46,924 bases of DNA from an uncultured Armatimonadota bacterium (GTDB lineage Bacteria > Armatimonadota > Fimbriimonadia > Fimbriimonadales > Fimbriimonadaceae): NCBI GenBank assembly GCA_903833215.1, contig CAILEM010000135.1:1-46924 (forward strand), read 5' to 3'. Positions 34,806 to 43,008 of this stretch are shown here, in pieces. A program made the translations under genes and the position numbers. The notes beneath the pieces are model-generated. The model had not been told where the DNA came from and did not search any database. It saw only the letters and a program-made list of their open reading frames with translations. Within the stretch, counting starts at the first letter, position 1. The number at the start of each line of letters is the position of its first letter.

Positions 34806-35574
34806 TCATTATATCGCCACGACCCGGTTTGGACAACGTGTAAACCTCAATCATGCCTGTTGCATGAAAACCCAAGTCTTCGTACCAGGACTGCAAATGA
34901 GAATCGCATTGCAGTGTGACAACCTTTTGTTGCTTGAATGCTTCAGAGAGGGCCCATGCGGTGAGCTCTTTTCCCAGGCCCAACCCGCGGCTTGCCGAGG
35001 CAACACACAGGTTATAAATGCCGATGACTTTCTCTCCGGGGCACAACATCACGCCTCCCGTGGTTCGGCCGTAGGAAAGGAGGGAGTAGAGTTCCAACTC
35101 CGTCGCGTCCGCTGTCGCCGTGGCGACCCTCGTACGAAAAGCTTCTGTCTGACGGGAAAAGAACTGTTCCGTCATGAATTGAGCGATTTGAAGGCGTGAT
35201 TCAGAATCTGTCGCCCTCACCACCATCGGACCTGAATGGCGTCCTATCGGTTCGGCCACCATTTGAACCAATCGATAGCTGATTCGAAAATCGCAGCGAT
35301 GGAGAAGTTCTTGGAGATGTTCGGGGCTATCGCCTGGAATGGCGTACACATTGAACGCCTTGCGACTTGCCGCGAGTGACGCAAGTTGTTTTGCCGACCA
35401 TGGGTCCAAGTGGAGCCCAGCGGCGAAGTTGCAGATGGGGTGTTCGAATTCACCGAGGCATGCCCGATAGCCTTCATCGGTCAGCGTCGTCGAATTTGGG
35501 ATCGCTAGGCCCAGGCTGAAATAGGTTCGAAGCAGGTTCTCAGACGCACCGAGACTAATTTCCTCGGGCGTCAT
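34795..35574 (-). CDS. GNAT-family N-acetyltransferase
   Basis: 259 residues from ATG 35574, which overlaps the upstream stop (ATGA); an in-frame TTG at 35589 is unlikely. The acetyl-CoA site is in the C-terminal half: IYNLCVASASRGLGLGKELTAWAL (V-x-x-x-x-R-G-x-G) and the final LGFHATGMIEVYTL. The N-terminal ~130 residues form a separate domain of unknown role. Substrate unknown. In a tight string with the hydrolase upstream and the prepilin gene downstream. Confidence 0.83.
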   Translation of the reverse strand: MTPEEISLGASENLLRTYFSLGLAIPNSTTLTDEGYRACLGEFEHPICNFAAGLHLDPWSAKQLASLAASRKAFNVYAIPGDSPEHLQELLHRCDFRISYRLVQMVAEPIGRHSGPMVVRATDSESRLQIAQFMTEQFFSRQTEAFRTRVATATADATELELYSLLSYGRTTGGVMLCPGEKVIGIYNLCVASASRGLGLGKELTAWALSEAFKQQKVVTLQCDSHLQSWYEDLGFHATGMIEVYTLSKPGRGDIMSGT

Positions 35575-36848
35575 AGGACAGCGCTCCAAAGCAGCCCGAT
35601 TCCAGCCTTGTGCGTGGATCCGATAATTCCGACAGCAAAGCCTTGAGTCACATCACGCCCCAGAAAAATCTCGGGCCCGCGAGGAGTCACGAATAGAGTC
35701 ATAAAGCTATCACCCTTATGATCAAATTTTAACAGATCTAATCCTACTCCTATATCAAATCCATTTCCAGAATCAACTTTGAGCCCCAATCGGATTGTGG
35801 GTGCGTACAGTTTTGCCGGTGGAGTAAATGCTACACCCGAGAATTCCTGGGTGAAGAAGTGAGAGATCTCACGCATCAAACGCCGCTGAACGAAAATCCC
35901 GCCATAGTGCCCCGTATCTAGCCACAGCACTTTTGGATCGGTGAGAGATGCGATCAGTTCTTGGGTGGATTGCTGTTTGATGACGGTGTCGTATTGCCCG
36001 CCGATCACGAGGGAGGGCGATGTCTTTCGGCTCGGTAAGTATTTCAGCGGCTCAATCGCTTGGATTGCGTCACGAAGGCTTTGTTCTGTGTAGCCCTGCC
36101 GGATAAGGACATCACGCTGCCGAACGAGGAGCGATGAAGACCAAACGACATGGGCGATATCCACGCCTCCCAAGACGAAGGCGACGTGAGTGATCCGGTC
36201 GTCAACACCGTAGGTCAATTCAGCAACCAACGCACCAAGACTCGTGCCAGCGAGTCCAAGCTTGAAATGATCGAACTCCGGACGCGAACTCAAGAAGTCG
36301 ATTGCCCGCCTTGCGTCCAAAACAGCCTGCGTCATGGTGAGCAACATCTGACGTGGATCGGGTTGGATAGCCAAGTCGCCGGAATGTCGCCCAGGAGGAG
36401 TTCGACTCAAATGATAGGGCAGTGTCATCACCGCGGCAGCGATGTTCGCCTGATTGAGTTCTTGGGCAAGCGCTCTTTCATTTTTCAGGTCTGTCGCACC
36501 CCAGTAGTGCAGCACAAGCACCACCGGTACCGGACCCGTGCTGTTGGCAGGAAGAAAAACCCGGAGAGGCACCGTGTTGTTCGTGGGAAACGGACCCGGA
36601 AGTGGGCTTGGGAATTCCTGAAGGTACTCGGTCCCGAATTCTGTTTGGGTCACTTCGTGCCAGGGCGAAAAAGTGATGGGTTCGGGTCGAACGGTGACAC
36701 TCGGTATCTTGGGCTGCTGTACCGTTTGCGCCAACGAAAGACAGGGAAGAATCGCGAACGCAAGCACAGCAACGGGTCGCAGTCGCGCACACCAGACGGC
36801 AACGTTACTCAGTAACGGCTCAAAGCTTCGGCGCTTACGGCGATTCAC
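35571..36848 (-). CDS. secreted alpha/beta hydrolase with beta-rich C-terminal extension
   Basis: 425 residues from GTG; a TAAATT box lies 6 nt upstream. A basic N-terminus and signal segment (~25-40, VLAFAILPCLSLAQ) precede an alpha/beta hydrolase fold with oxyanion HYWG, nucleophile elbow G-T-S-L-G, acid near GGQYD and catalytic His in DTGHYGG. The last ~85 residues (FTPPAKLYAPTIRLGLK...) form alternating beta strands, perhaps a small outer-surface or binding module. Substrate unknown; an esterase is likely. First gene of a string that may extend to the FtsX fusion. Confidence 0.8.
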   Translation of the reverse strand: MNRRKRRSFEPLLSNVAVWCARLRPVAVLAFAILPCLSLAQTVQQPKIPSVTVRPEPITFSPWHEVTQTEFGTEYLQEFPSPLPGPFPTNNTVPLRVFLPANSTGPVPVVLVLHYWGATDLKNERALAQELNQANIAAAVMTLPYHLSRTPPGRHSGDLAIQPDPRQMLLTMTQAVLDARRAIDFLSSRPEFDHFKLGLAGTSLGALVAELTYGVDDRITHVAFVLGGVDIAHVVWSSSLLVRQRDVLIRQGYTEQSLRDAIQAIEPLKYLPSRKTSPSLVIGGQYDTVIKQQSTQELIASLTDPKVLWLDTGHYGGIFVQRRLMREISHFFTQEFSGVAFTPPAKLYAPTIRLGLKVDSGNGFDIGVGLDLLKFDHKGDSFMTLFVTPRGPEIFLGRDVTQGFAVGIIGSTHKAGIGLLWSAVL

Positions 36849-36854
36849 ATCATC

Positions 36855-36860
36855 AATTTA
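36855..36860 (-). promoter_or_regulatory. TAAATT box 6 nt before the hydrolase GTG
   Basis: Minus-strand TAAATT-GATGAT-GTG. TTGGCA (minus, 36882-36887) lies 21 nt further upstream, a long spacer. Confidence 0.4.
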
Positions 36861-36875
36861 CTCTGGGATGCGATG

Positions 36876-36889
36876 GGTTGGTGCCAACC
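36876..36889. promoter_or_regulatory. inverted repeat GGTTGG-TG-CCAACC between hydrolase and GH31 genes
   Basis: Perfect 6-bp arms in the 158-bp divergent spacer (36849-37006), overlapping the hydrolase -35 candidate. A repressor site is plausible; regulator not known. Confidence 0.35.
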
Positions 36890-37006
36890 TACCATGGTGA
36901 CGCCCAACAAACCTATTGCGCGACGCACGCGAAGATATCGCCTATCACCCTCGTTGAGCATATTCTCAGCGGGTCATAGACGTTTCGGCCAAAATGAAGA
37001 AGTCTT

Positions 37007-39334
37007 ATGTACTTCACAAAATATCCACATAAATCGAACTTCAGCTTTACCGATAGTTACGACGCAAAAACGTCAACCATCGCCGTCGGTGCGAGGCAGT
37101 TTGAACTTGGTGTGACGGAACACCAAGGGGATATCACTCACATTCAGGTCAAGAACGCTGCCGTGTGGCAGGACAATCAGTGTTTGGAGAGTCTTGAATT
37201 ACCTGCGGTCGAAGCGAACCATCGCGTGAAAATCAGCAAGGATTTCCAGATAAATATCTTAGGGAAGAACGGAAAGCCTGCATTCAAGGGACGATTCGGA
37301 GTGTCCGGCCAGGCATCGATATTCCTATTCGAGATTCCAGAAAAGACTCAGTTTTTTGGGATGGGTGAGAAGACATTTGGCACGCTTGAGCTTTCGGGAT
37401 TGCGTACGAAGTTCTGGAATACGGATGTGTGGGGAGATTTTCACGCCGAGCATTACGGCCGAAATCCGACCGATCCTCCCTATCTCTCATTGCCCTATTT
37501 GATTGCCAAGGCCGGTGACGAATATTTTGGGTTCCTGCTTCACAATCCGCACCCTGCATTCATGGAAACCCCAGGGACAGATCAGTCGCGCGCGTTCAAT
37601 GAGTGGCAAGAGACGTCGAGTGAACTCATTCTCGGTAGCGAGGGCGGCGAACCAAACTTGTGGGTGCTTTGGGGACCAAGTCTCCGTGAATTAACGCAGA
37701 AGCTACAGAAACTTGTCGGAGTCACGCCGGTACCGCCAGCTTGGTCGCTGGGATATCACCAATCCCGTTGGGGATACGGTGGTCACGACGACCTCATGGA
37801 ACTAGATCGCCAGTTTAGCGAGCACAAGCTTCCTTGTGATTCGCTTTGGTTGGATCTGGACTACATGGACGGCTATCGGATTTTCGTGACGGACAAAAAA
37901 ATGTTTCCTAAGGGGGCAGCTCACACCGCCGAGAAACTTGCATTGACGAAAAGGCGAATCGTGCCAATTCTCGATCCTGGTGTGAAGTTCGACCCTGGGT
38001 ATGTGGTCTATGACGATGGCCACTTACACAAGATGTTTTGCCTAAACGCTGAAGGCAAAGAGTTCATTGGACTCGTGTGGCCGGGCGAAACGGTGTTTCC
38101 TGATTTCACCCAGACCAAAGTTCGCAGCTGGTGGAGTGACTACGTCAAGCAGTTTGCCAAGAGCGGCTTCGGAGCCAGTTGGTTGGATATGAATGATCCT
38201 TCCACTGGGCCAGTTGATCCTCAGGGGATGCTCTTCAACGATGGAAAGGAGCTTCACGCCGCGCACCACAACCAATATGCCCTTGGTATGCAGATGGCGA
38301 GTAAGGACGGTTTTCTTAAAGCGAGACCCGACGAACGACCATTTCTTCTTTCACGATCCGGCTTCATCGGATCAAGCAAAAATGCCGCGATTTGGACCGG
38401 AGATAACCTGTCGAATTACTTCTATCTGAAGATCACGATCCCGACTTCGGTGAACTTATCGCTGTCCGGAATTCCGTTCAACGGTCCTGATATTGGAGGA
38501 TTTGGTGGCAGTGTCTCCGACGAATTGATGATGGATTGGGTCAAGGCTAATTTCCTTTTCCCATTCTTCCGGAATCACTGCGCGAAAGGTCAGCGAGACC
38601 AAGAGCCATTTTCATTTGCCACCCCGACAATGTCGGTAATAAGGCGCTATATTCGTCTGCGCTACAAGCTGTTTCCCTACCTCTACAACCTGTTCGTCGA
38701 GCAGGAGTTGCTCGGCGATCCGATCCTGCGGCCGCTGATGTATGAATATCCGACCATTGGACTAGAAGGTGCGAATGATCAGTTCCTAGTCGGAAAGTAC
38801 ATCCTGCAAGCTCCGTTCGTTGAGGAGAAAGCAAAGACTCGGTCTGTGTTCCTTCCGGGAGATGAACCCTGGTTCGACGCGGTTTCGGGCGAATGGGTTG
38901 CTTCGGGAAGTCTGACTGTGAAAAGCGATAAGGTCTCAACTCCGCTGTACATTCGAGCAGGCGCGATTATTCCGATGCAAGCTGGCACCCCCATCGATAA
39001 CGCCAAAGAACTCCGGAATGTTCATTTTCACGTGTTTCTGCCCGAAGCTTGGTCTGGTGATTCGTCGGAGACCTACGTTGCCGATGACGGTATTTCCTTC
39101 GCGTACAAGGATGGAGGCCGTAGCTCGGCCGAAATCAGCTTCGCTTGCGCGGAAGGAAATCTAGCCCTCAACTTTGTGCAGAAGGCCTCCGGCTTTGGCG
39201 AGATCAATCCGACGTTCATCATCCACGGAGAAACCAAGAGCGTCCGCCTGAACGGGGCGGTAGTAAAGCTCTCAAGCGCAAAAGTTGTGCTGACCGGAAA
39301 GTCCTTGAAAGTGCAGATCGTCAAGCCAATTTAG
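37007..39334 (+). CDS. GH31 alpha-glucosidase-like enzyme
   Basis: 775 residues. An N-terminal beta-sandwich (~1-225) is followed by the GH31 TIM barrel (~235-580): the nucleophile D394 in WLDMND, and the acid/base D466 in WTGDN, plus FRNHCAKGQRDQEPF and FLLSRSGFIGSSKNAAIW. Two C-terminal beta domains close the protein. No signal peptide seen, so possibly cytoplasmic action on imported oligosaccharides. GAAGAAG precedes the ATG. Convergent with the following gene. Confidence 0.95.
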   Translation: MYFTKYPHKSNFSFTDSYDAKTSTIAVGARQFELGVTEHQGDITHIQVKNAAVWQDNQCLESLELPAVEANHRVKISKDFQINILGKNGKPAFKGRFGVSGQASIFLFEIPEKTQFFGMGEKTFGTLELSGLRTKFWNTDVWGDFHAEHYGRNPTDPPYLSLPYLIAKAGDEYFGFLLHNPHPAFMETPGTDQSRAFNEWQETSSELILGSEGGEPNLWVLWGPSLRELTQKLQKLVGVTPVPPAWSLGYHQSRWGYGGHDDLMELDRQFSEHKLPCDSLWLDLDYMDGYRIFVTDKKMFPKGAAHTAEKLALTKRRIVPILDPGVKFDPGYVVYDDGHLHKMFCLNAEGKEFIGLVWPGETVFPDFTQTKVRSWWSDYVKQFAKSGFGASWLDMNDPSTGPVDPQGMLFNDGKELHAAHHNQYALGMQMASKDGFLKARPDERPFLLSRSGFIGSSKNAAIWTGDNLSNYFYLKITIPTSVNLSLSGIPFNGPDIGGFGGSVSDELMMDWVKANFLFPFFRNHCAKGQRDQEPFSFATPTMSVIRRYIRLRYKLFPYLYNLFVEQELLGDPILRPLMYEYPTIGLEGANDQFLVGKYILQAPFVEEKAKTRSVFLPGDEPWFDAVSGEWVASGSLTVKSDKVSTPLYIRAGAIIPMQAGTPIDNAKELRNVHFHVFLPEAWSGDSSETYVADDGISFAYKDGGRSSAEISFACAEGNLALNFVQKASGFGEINPTFIIHGETKSVRLNGAVVKLSSAKVVLTGKSLKVQIVKPI

Positions 39335-39351
39335 CCCGTATCCGCTCCGGT

Positions 39352-39376
39352 GTAGAGAGGCACGCCTCGCATCTAC
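39352..39376. terminator. stem-loop between convergent genes
   Basis: GTAGA-GAGGC-AC-GCCTC-gca-TCTAC: two stacked perfect stems with a 3-nt bulge. It includes the stop codon of the minus-strand gene (39373-39375). Confidence 0.5.
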
Positions 39377-40488
39377 TTCGATATGCGGTAGATGTGGGGT
39401 TCGTACGGCTTGAAATCATCGGCGAAGATCCCACCTTTGACCGAGATCGTTCGATTTTCATCGACGACCTCTGCGACTCTGTTCTTTCCGACTCCCGTGA
39501 TGGAGAACTGGCCCTTGGTGGGTCCGTTTCGCATTCCGACCGCGAAGATGTAGGTGTCTGAGCCGACTCGTTTGGTCATTGTGTCGATTGGAATTCCTGC
39601 TGATGTAGATGTGACAGTGGGACCAAGGACCGAGGGGGCATTGATGACCGGGGCGAGTTTAGCGATGAGCTTGTTGAGCTTGGTCACCGAGGCAAGCATC
39701 TCAGGATCGTCGAGTAGGGCATGCTCGTCGAACGAAGGCTTGAATTGGTGGACGAAGTAGATAAGGCCCTTCGAACCATGGATGATCGACATCCAGACCT
39801 CCGAACGAACCTGCTCGGGTGTTGCTTTTCGATTCCCGTCGATTCGAGTGCATTCGATGCAATTCCATACGGATCCCGAGCCGTTCATCCACTTGTTGAG
39901 TCTGTCGACACCCTTTGGGACGTACCATAGGTAGTTTTCGGGATCTGGCTTGGAAAGGCCCGCTATCGGATACACGTCGAACGAGACGATATCGCCGCCT
40001 TTTACATAGGTCTCGTAGTCTTTTAGGCTTGAACCATTGCCACGGCCATACCACTCGTCGTTGGCGACACCCTGCCCAAGGTTCAACATCACCGGACGGG
40101 TGGGATCTTTCGCCCGGAAGGCGTGGTATTCGTCAACGATTTTCTGAGGTGGAATGCAGGGTCCATAGCCAACCTTGCCGGTCTTCGGGTCTCGAACTTC
40201 CTGTGCATTATCCGGCTCATCGCCATGCATCCAGCCGTAGATGATCGGGTCCTTGATATGAGCGAGCCCGACGGCATTCTGCTCACAAACGACTGGCATT
40301 CTGGCGGTTTTCAGGTCTCGAAGCTGGGCCTCGGTTGGACCCTGCCAGAGACCGACATACAGGTTGAATCCCGCTTCCTTGTACCGCGAGGCATTTGACG
40401 GATCTTGGAGCCAGACCGCGATTGGAAAGGTGTTCAGATCTGCTTTCGGGCCGAAAAGCCACGCACCGAGAAGAGCCAGCGAAGTCAT
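39373..40488 (-). CDS. TIM-barrel glycoside hydrolase-like secreted protein
   Basis: 371 residues. An N-terminal signal-like segment (MTSLALLGAWLFG) precedes a (beta/alpha)8-type sequence: FPIAVWLQDPSNASRYKEAGFNLYVGLW, an early acidic motif Y-G-W-M-H-G-D-E-P-D (possible acid/base Glu), GDIVSFDVYPIAG, and VWNCIECTRID with a possible second catalytic Glu. It resembles clan GH-A hydrolases, but no family is certain. A C-terminal beta segment ends the protein. Downstream of rnhC with its start 7 nt from the rnhC stop. Confidence 0.65.
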   Translation of the reverse strand: MTSLALLGAWLFGPKADLNTFPIAVWLQDPSNASRYKEAGFNLYVGLWQGPTEAQLRDLKTARMPVVCEQNAVGLAHIKDPIIYGWMHGDEPDNAQEVRDPKTGKVGYGPCIPPQKIVDEYHAFRAKDPTRPVMLNLGQGVANDEWYGRGNGSSLKDYETYVKGGDIVSFDVYPIAGLSKPDPENYLWYVPKGVDRLNKWMNGSGSVWNCIECTRIDGNRKATPEQVRSEVWMSIIHGSKGLIYFVHQFKPSFDEHALLDDPEMLASVTKLNKLIAKLAPVINAPSVLGPTVTSTSAGIPIDTMTKRVGSDTYIFAVGMRNGPTKGQFSITGVGKNRVAEVVDENRTISVKGGIFADDFKPYEPHIYRISK

Positions 40489-40493
40489 GCCCG

Positions 40494-40499
40494 ATTATG
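40494..40499 (-). promoter_or_regulatory. CATAAT box 5 nt before ATG 40488
   Basis: Minus-strand CATAAT-CGGGC-ATG, overlapping the rnhC stop codon. It would give this gene its own leaderless transcript in addition to read-through from rnhC. Confidence 0.3.
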
Positions 40500-41124
40500 G
40501 GCTGAGAACCGTCGCTGAAGTCTTGAAGTGCATTTTTGCCACATTGGACAGAGCATCGGGGCCGTACTTAGCGACGAATCGCTTGCCGGTAGGGATCACG
40601 TTGGTGGCACCCTTGGGCAATTCGATTTGATACTCTTGCCCTAGCTTCTCGAGGCGACGAACAAATTCAGATCGAGCGAGAATGGAAGCGGCGGCGACGG
40701 CAATGTCCGCCTCGGCACGGACCATCGACCGGAATTCGATCGCGCGGCCCTTCTCGTAGAGAGCTTTCTTGACTGCGGTCCCGCCCGAGGCAAATTGGTC
40801 GGAGATGACTAACTTAGCAGGCTGAAGTTCCAGAACGTTTTCGATGCATCGCGCATGTCCCCAAGCCAGGAGGGTGTTCAGATTCTTGAACTTCGCGTAA
40901 AGCTCGTTGTACTTCGCCGGGCCGATCGCAATGATCGAGTGAGGACAGATTGCCTTGATCTTGATGGCAAGCCGGTGAGACATTGCATCGGTCAGCTTCT
41001 TGGAGTCCTTGACACCTTCAAGCTCGGCGAGATGCTCCGGGCCGACGTAACACGCTGCGATCACCAACGGTCCGAAGAAGTCGCCTTTTCCGCTTTCGTC
41101 GACGCCAATATGTCCTTCATCCAT
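40495..41124 (-). CDS. rnhC: ribonuclease HIII, short form
   Basis: 209 residues. Catalytic acids of the DEDD set: D9-E10 in GVDESGKGDFFGPL and D109 in VISDQFASGG, with a further acid in RAEAD. The RNase HIII-specific GVKDSKKL and YNELYAKFKNLNTLLAWGHA are present, distinguishing it from RNase HII. Usual RNase HIII proteins are ~300 residues with an N-terminal TBP-like substrate-binding domain, absent here because ribBA ends only 30 nt upstream. It removes RNA from RNA-DNA hybrids. Confidence 0.88.
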   Translation of the reverse strand: MDEGHIGVDESGKGDFFGPLVIAACYVGPEHLAELEGVKDSKKLTDAMSHRLAIKIKAICPHSIIAIGPAKYNELYAKFKNLNTLLAWGHARCIENVLELQPAKLVISDQFASGGTAVKKALYEKGRAIEFRSMVRAEADIAVAAASILARSEFVRRLEKLGQEYQIELPKGATNVIPTGKRFVAKYGPDALSNVAKMHFKTSATVLSP

Positions 41125-41133
41125 GAACCAACG

Positions 41134-41139
41134 AGTGTA
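41134..41139 (-). promoter_or_regulatory. TACACT box 9 nt before rnhC
   Basis: Minus-strand TACACT with a 9-nt spacer, just upstream of the ATG and within 15 nt of the ribBA end. Confidence 0.3.
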
Positions 41140-41154
41140 CCGACTACTTGGCGG

Positions 41155-42360
41155 TCAATCCTTGGGAATCATGTGGCCCATTTTGTCTCGCTTTGTGCCG
41201 AGATATTTCTCTCGCTCATCCACATGGGATGCGATAAGCGGGACATGCTCAACGATTTCCAACCCATAGCCTTGGATGCCTGTCACCTTCTTGGGGTTAT
41301 TGGTCATCAGCCTGAGGCGTCGCAATCCGAGATCGGCAAGCACTTGCGCCCCCAAACCGTAGTCGCGAAGATCAGCCTTAAATCCAAGTGCCACGTTGGC
41401 TTCGACAGTGTCCATGCCGGCGTCCTGCAATTCGTATGCCTTTAGCTTGTTGACCAAGCCAATCCCTCGTCCCTCTTGGGCGATGTAAAGGACGACGCCT
41501 TGTCCAGCCGCTTCAATGTTCTCCAGAGCCATGTGGAGTTGGTCTCCGCAATCACAGCGAAGCGACCCCAATAGGTCGCCTGTGAGGCAGCTAGAGTGGA
41601 TTCTGACGAGCACGGCATCTTCGGTACAGACATCGCCTTTGACGATGGCGACGTAAGGATGGGGTTCCACCGAAGTTTCGTAAACGTACAACTTGAAGTG
41701 CCCGTATTTGGTCGGGAAGTCGATGGGACCGGCTGCACGTTCTACGAGTTTCTCATTCTTCCGTCGATAGGCGATCAGGTCCGCAATCGTAACGATGGTG
41801 AGGCCATGTTCCTCGGCAAATTGAACCAAGTTATCGAGGCGCATCATGCTGCCGTCCTCGTTGAGGATTTCACACCCGACACCGGCAGGCTTAAATCCGG
41901 CGAGGACGCAGAGATCGACGATTGCCTCCGTGTGACCAGCGCGACGCAGCACCCCACCCGGTTCTGCACGCAATGGAATGATGTGACCGGGCCGTCCGAG
42001 GTCATCAGGAGTTGCGGTGTCATCGACAAACAGCGCGACAGTACGAGCTCGATCAAATGCAGACACACCTGTCGTAGCGCCCTTAAGAGCATCGACGGTT
42101 TCTGCCATGGCCGTTCCATGACGAGCGGTGTTTTGCTTCGTCATCATCGGAATCTGAAGCTGCTTGAGGCGCTCAGCCGTCGTCGGGATAAAGGGAACCC
42201 CTCGCCCGTACTTGATCATGAAGTTCATCGCCTCGGGTGTACACGTTTCTGCGGGCATCACCAAGTCACCTTCGTTCTCGCGGTCAGGATCGTCGACCAC
42301 AATGATCATCTTGCCGGCCTTCAGGTCTTCCAGCGCATGGTGAATTCTCGCGAATGGCAT
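41155..42360 (-). CDS. ribBA: bifunctional riboflavin synthesis enzyme RibBA
   Basis: 401 residues. N-terminal DHBP synthase (1-~205) with DRENEGDL (26-33), RPGHI (123-127) and GHTEA (142-146). C-terminal GTP cyclohydrolase II (~210-401) with the zinc site C258, C269, C271 in SSCLTGDLLGSLRCDC and AQEGRGIGL (294-302). Makes the two precursors of riboflavin from ribulose-5-phosphate and GTP. No FMN riboswitch upstream. First of a minus-strand run with rnhC. Confidence 0.97.
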   Translation of the reverse strand: MPFARIHHALEDLKAGKMIIVVDDPDRENEGDLVMPAETCTPEAMNFMIKYGRGVPFIPTTAERLKQLQIPMMTKQNTARHGTAMAETVDALKGATTGVSAFDRARTVALFVDDTATPDDLGRPGHIIPLRAEPGGVLRRAGHTEAIVDLCVLAGFKPAGVGCEILNEDGSMMRLDNLVQFAEEHGLTIVTIADLIAYRRKNEKLVERAAGPIDFPTKYGHFKLYVYETSVEPHPYVAIVKGDVCTEDAVLVRIHSSCLTGDLLGSLRCDCGDQLHMALENIEAAGQGVVLYIAQEGRGIGLVNKLKAYELQDAGMDTVEANVALGFKADLRDYGLGAQVLADLGLRRLRLMTNNPKKVTGIQGYGLEIVEHVPLIASHVDEREKYLGTKRDKMGHMIPKD

Positions 42361-42369
42361 TTCAACTTT

Positions 42370-42375
42370 AGTCTA
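42370..42375 (-). promoter_or_regulatory. TAGACT box 9 nt before ribBA
   Basis: Minus-strand TAGACT, spacer AAAGTTGAA, then ATG. A second overlapping TAAAGT is 4 nt from the ATG. Confidence 0.35.
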
Positions 42376-42499
42376 CGCTCTAGCCCCAGGGGCTCGTTTT
42401 ACTCGGCGGCGGTTCTTAGTGCCTCTCTGATGATCATGTTTTCGTTTTAGGATGCACAGAACTCGGGTTACCAGGTTCCGCGCAAGCCGTTGACGTCGC

Positions 42500-42505
42500 T
42501 ATAAT
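42500..42505 (+). promoter_or_regulatory. TATAAT box 6 nt before ATG 42512
   Basis: Perfect -10 hexamer, spacer TTGGCT, ATG. TTGACG (42490-42495) is only 4 nt upstream of it and cannot serve as -35. Confidence 0.5.
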
Positions 42506-42511
42506 TTGGCT

Positions 42512-42994
42512 ATGAGTCACCTCATCGATTCGTATACAGGTGCCATTCGCCTAGAAAAAGGTTTGATCCTTACTCGTGGACAAACACCGGATGAACTCAT
42601 CCACCTCATCGGAGCTCGGCCGACGGGCAGTATCGGAAAAACGCTTTGGTATTCCGACATCCGCATGGAAACCGAGCATGGTGCGTTGATCATGGCTCTC
42701 TGCTTCAAGTCCGACTCCCTCGTCTCATTTCAGGCCAGCATTACGTCGAGCTATGGAACGACGGGCGCAATGATCAAGGCAAAGAATGACAAACTTCTGA
42801 TCGATGATTTGGGACGACCGCATGAGGACAAAACGTACTCCCCAGGGTTTATTGGGCGGTTCCTCTTGAAGCGACATGCGCAGTCGTGGCACACCACTGC
42901 CAAAGAACTTACTTGGAAGCTTCCGTTTGGCACGGTTGTGTCCACCATTGAACCTCGTGATGGTTCGTCGATTTTCAAAGTGATTTGGAAGTAA
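42512..42994 (+). CDS. unknown soluble protein
   Basis: 160 residues from ATG 42512; the TTG at 42506 sits directly at the -10 box and is unlikely. No signal peptide or membrane helix. LILTRGQTPDELIHLIG near the N-terminus and beta-rich stretches (GALIMALCFKSDSLVSFQASI) suggest a small globular fold. No family recognised. It converges on the next gene with a shared stem-loop. Confidence 0.65.
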   Translation: MSHLIDSYTGAIRLEKGLILTRGQTPDELIHLIGARPTGSIGKTLWYSDIRMETEHGALIMALCFKSDSLVSFQASITSSYGTTGAMIKAKNDKLLIDDLGRPHEDKTYSPGFIGRFLLKRHAQSWHTTAKELTWKLPFGTVVSTIEPRDGSSIFKVIWK

Positions 42995-43008
42995 GAGCGG
43001 TTCGCTCT
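42994..43008. terminator. stem-loop between convergent genes
   Basis: AGAGCG-GTT-CGCTCT, touching the stop codon of the plus-strand gene (42992-42994) and of the minus-strand gene (43007-43009). Confidence 0.5.

Noticed and set aside
42361-42511. FMN riboswitch upstream of ribBA
   Set aside because: The spacer lacks the conserved FMN aptamer blocks and is too short for one plus an expression platform.
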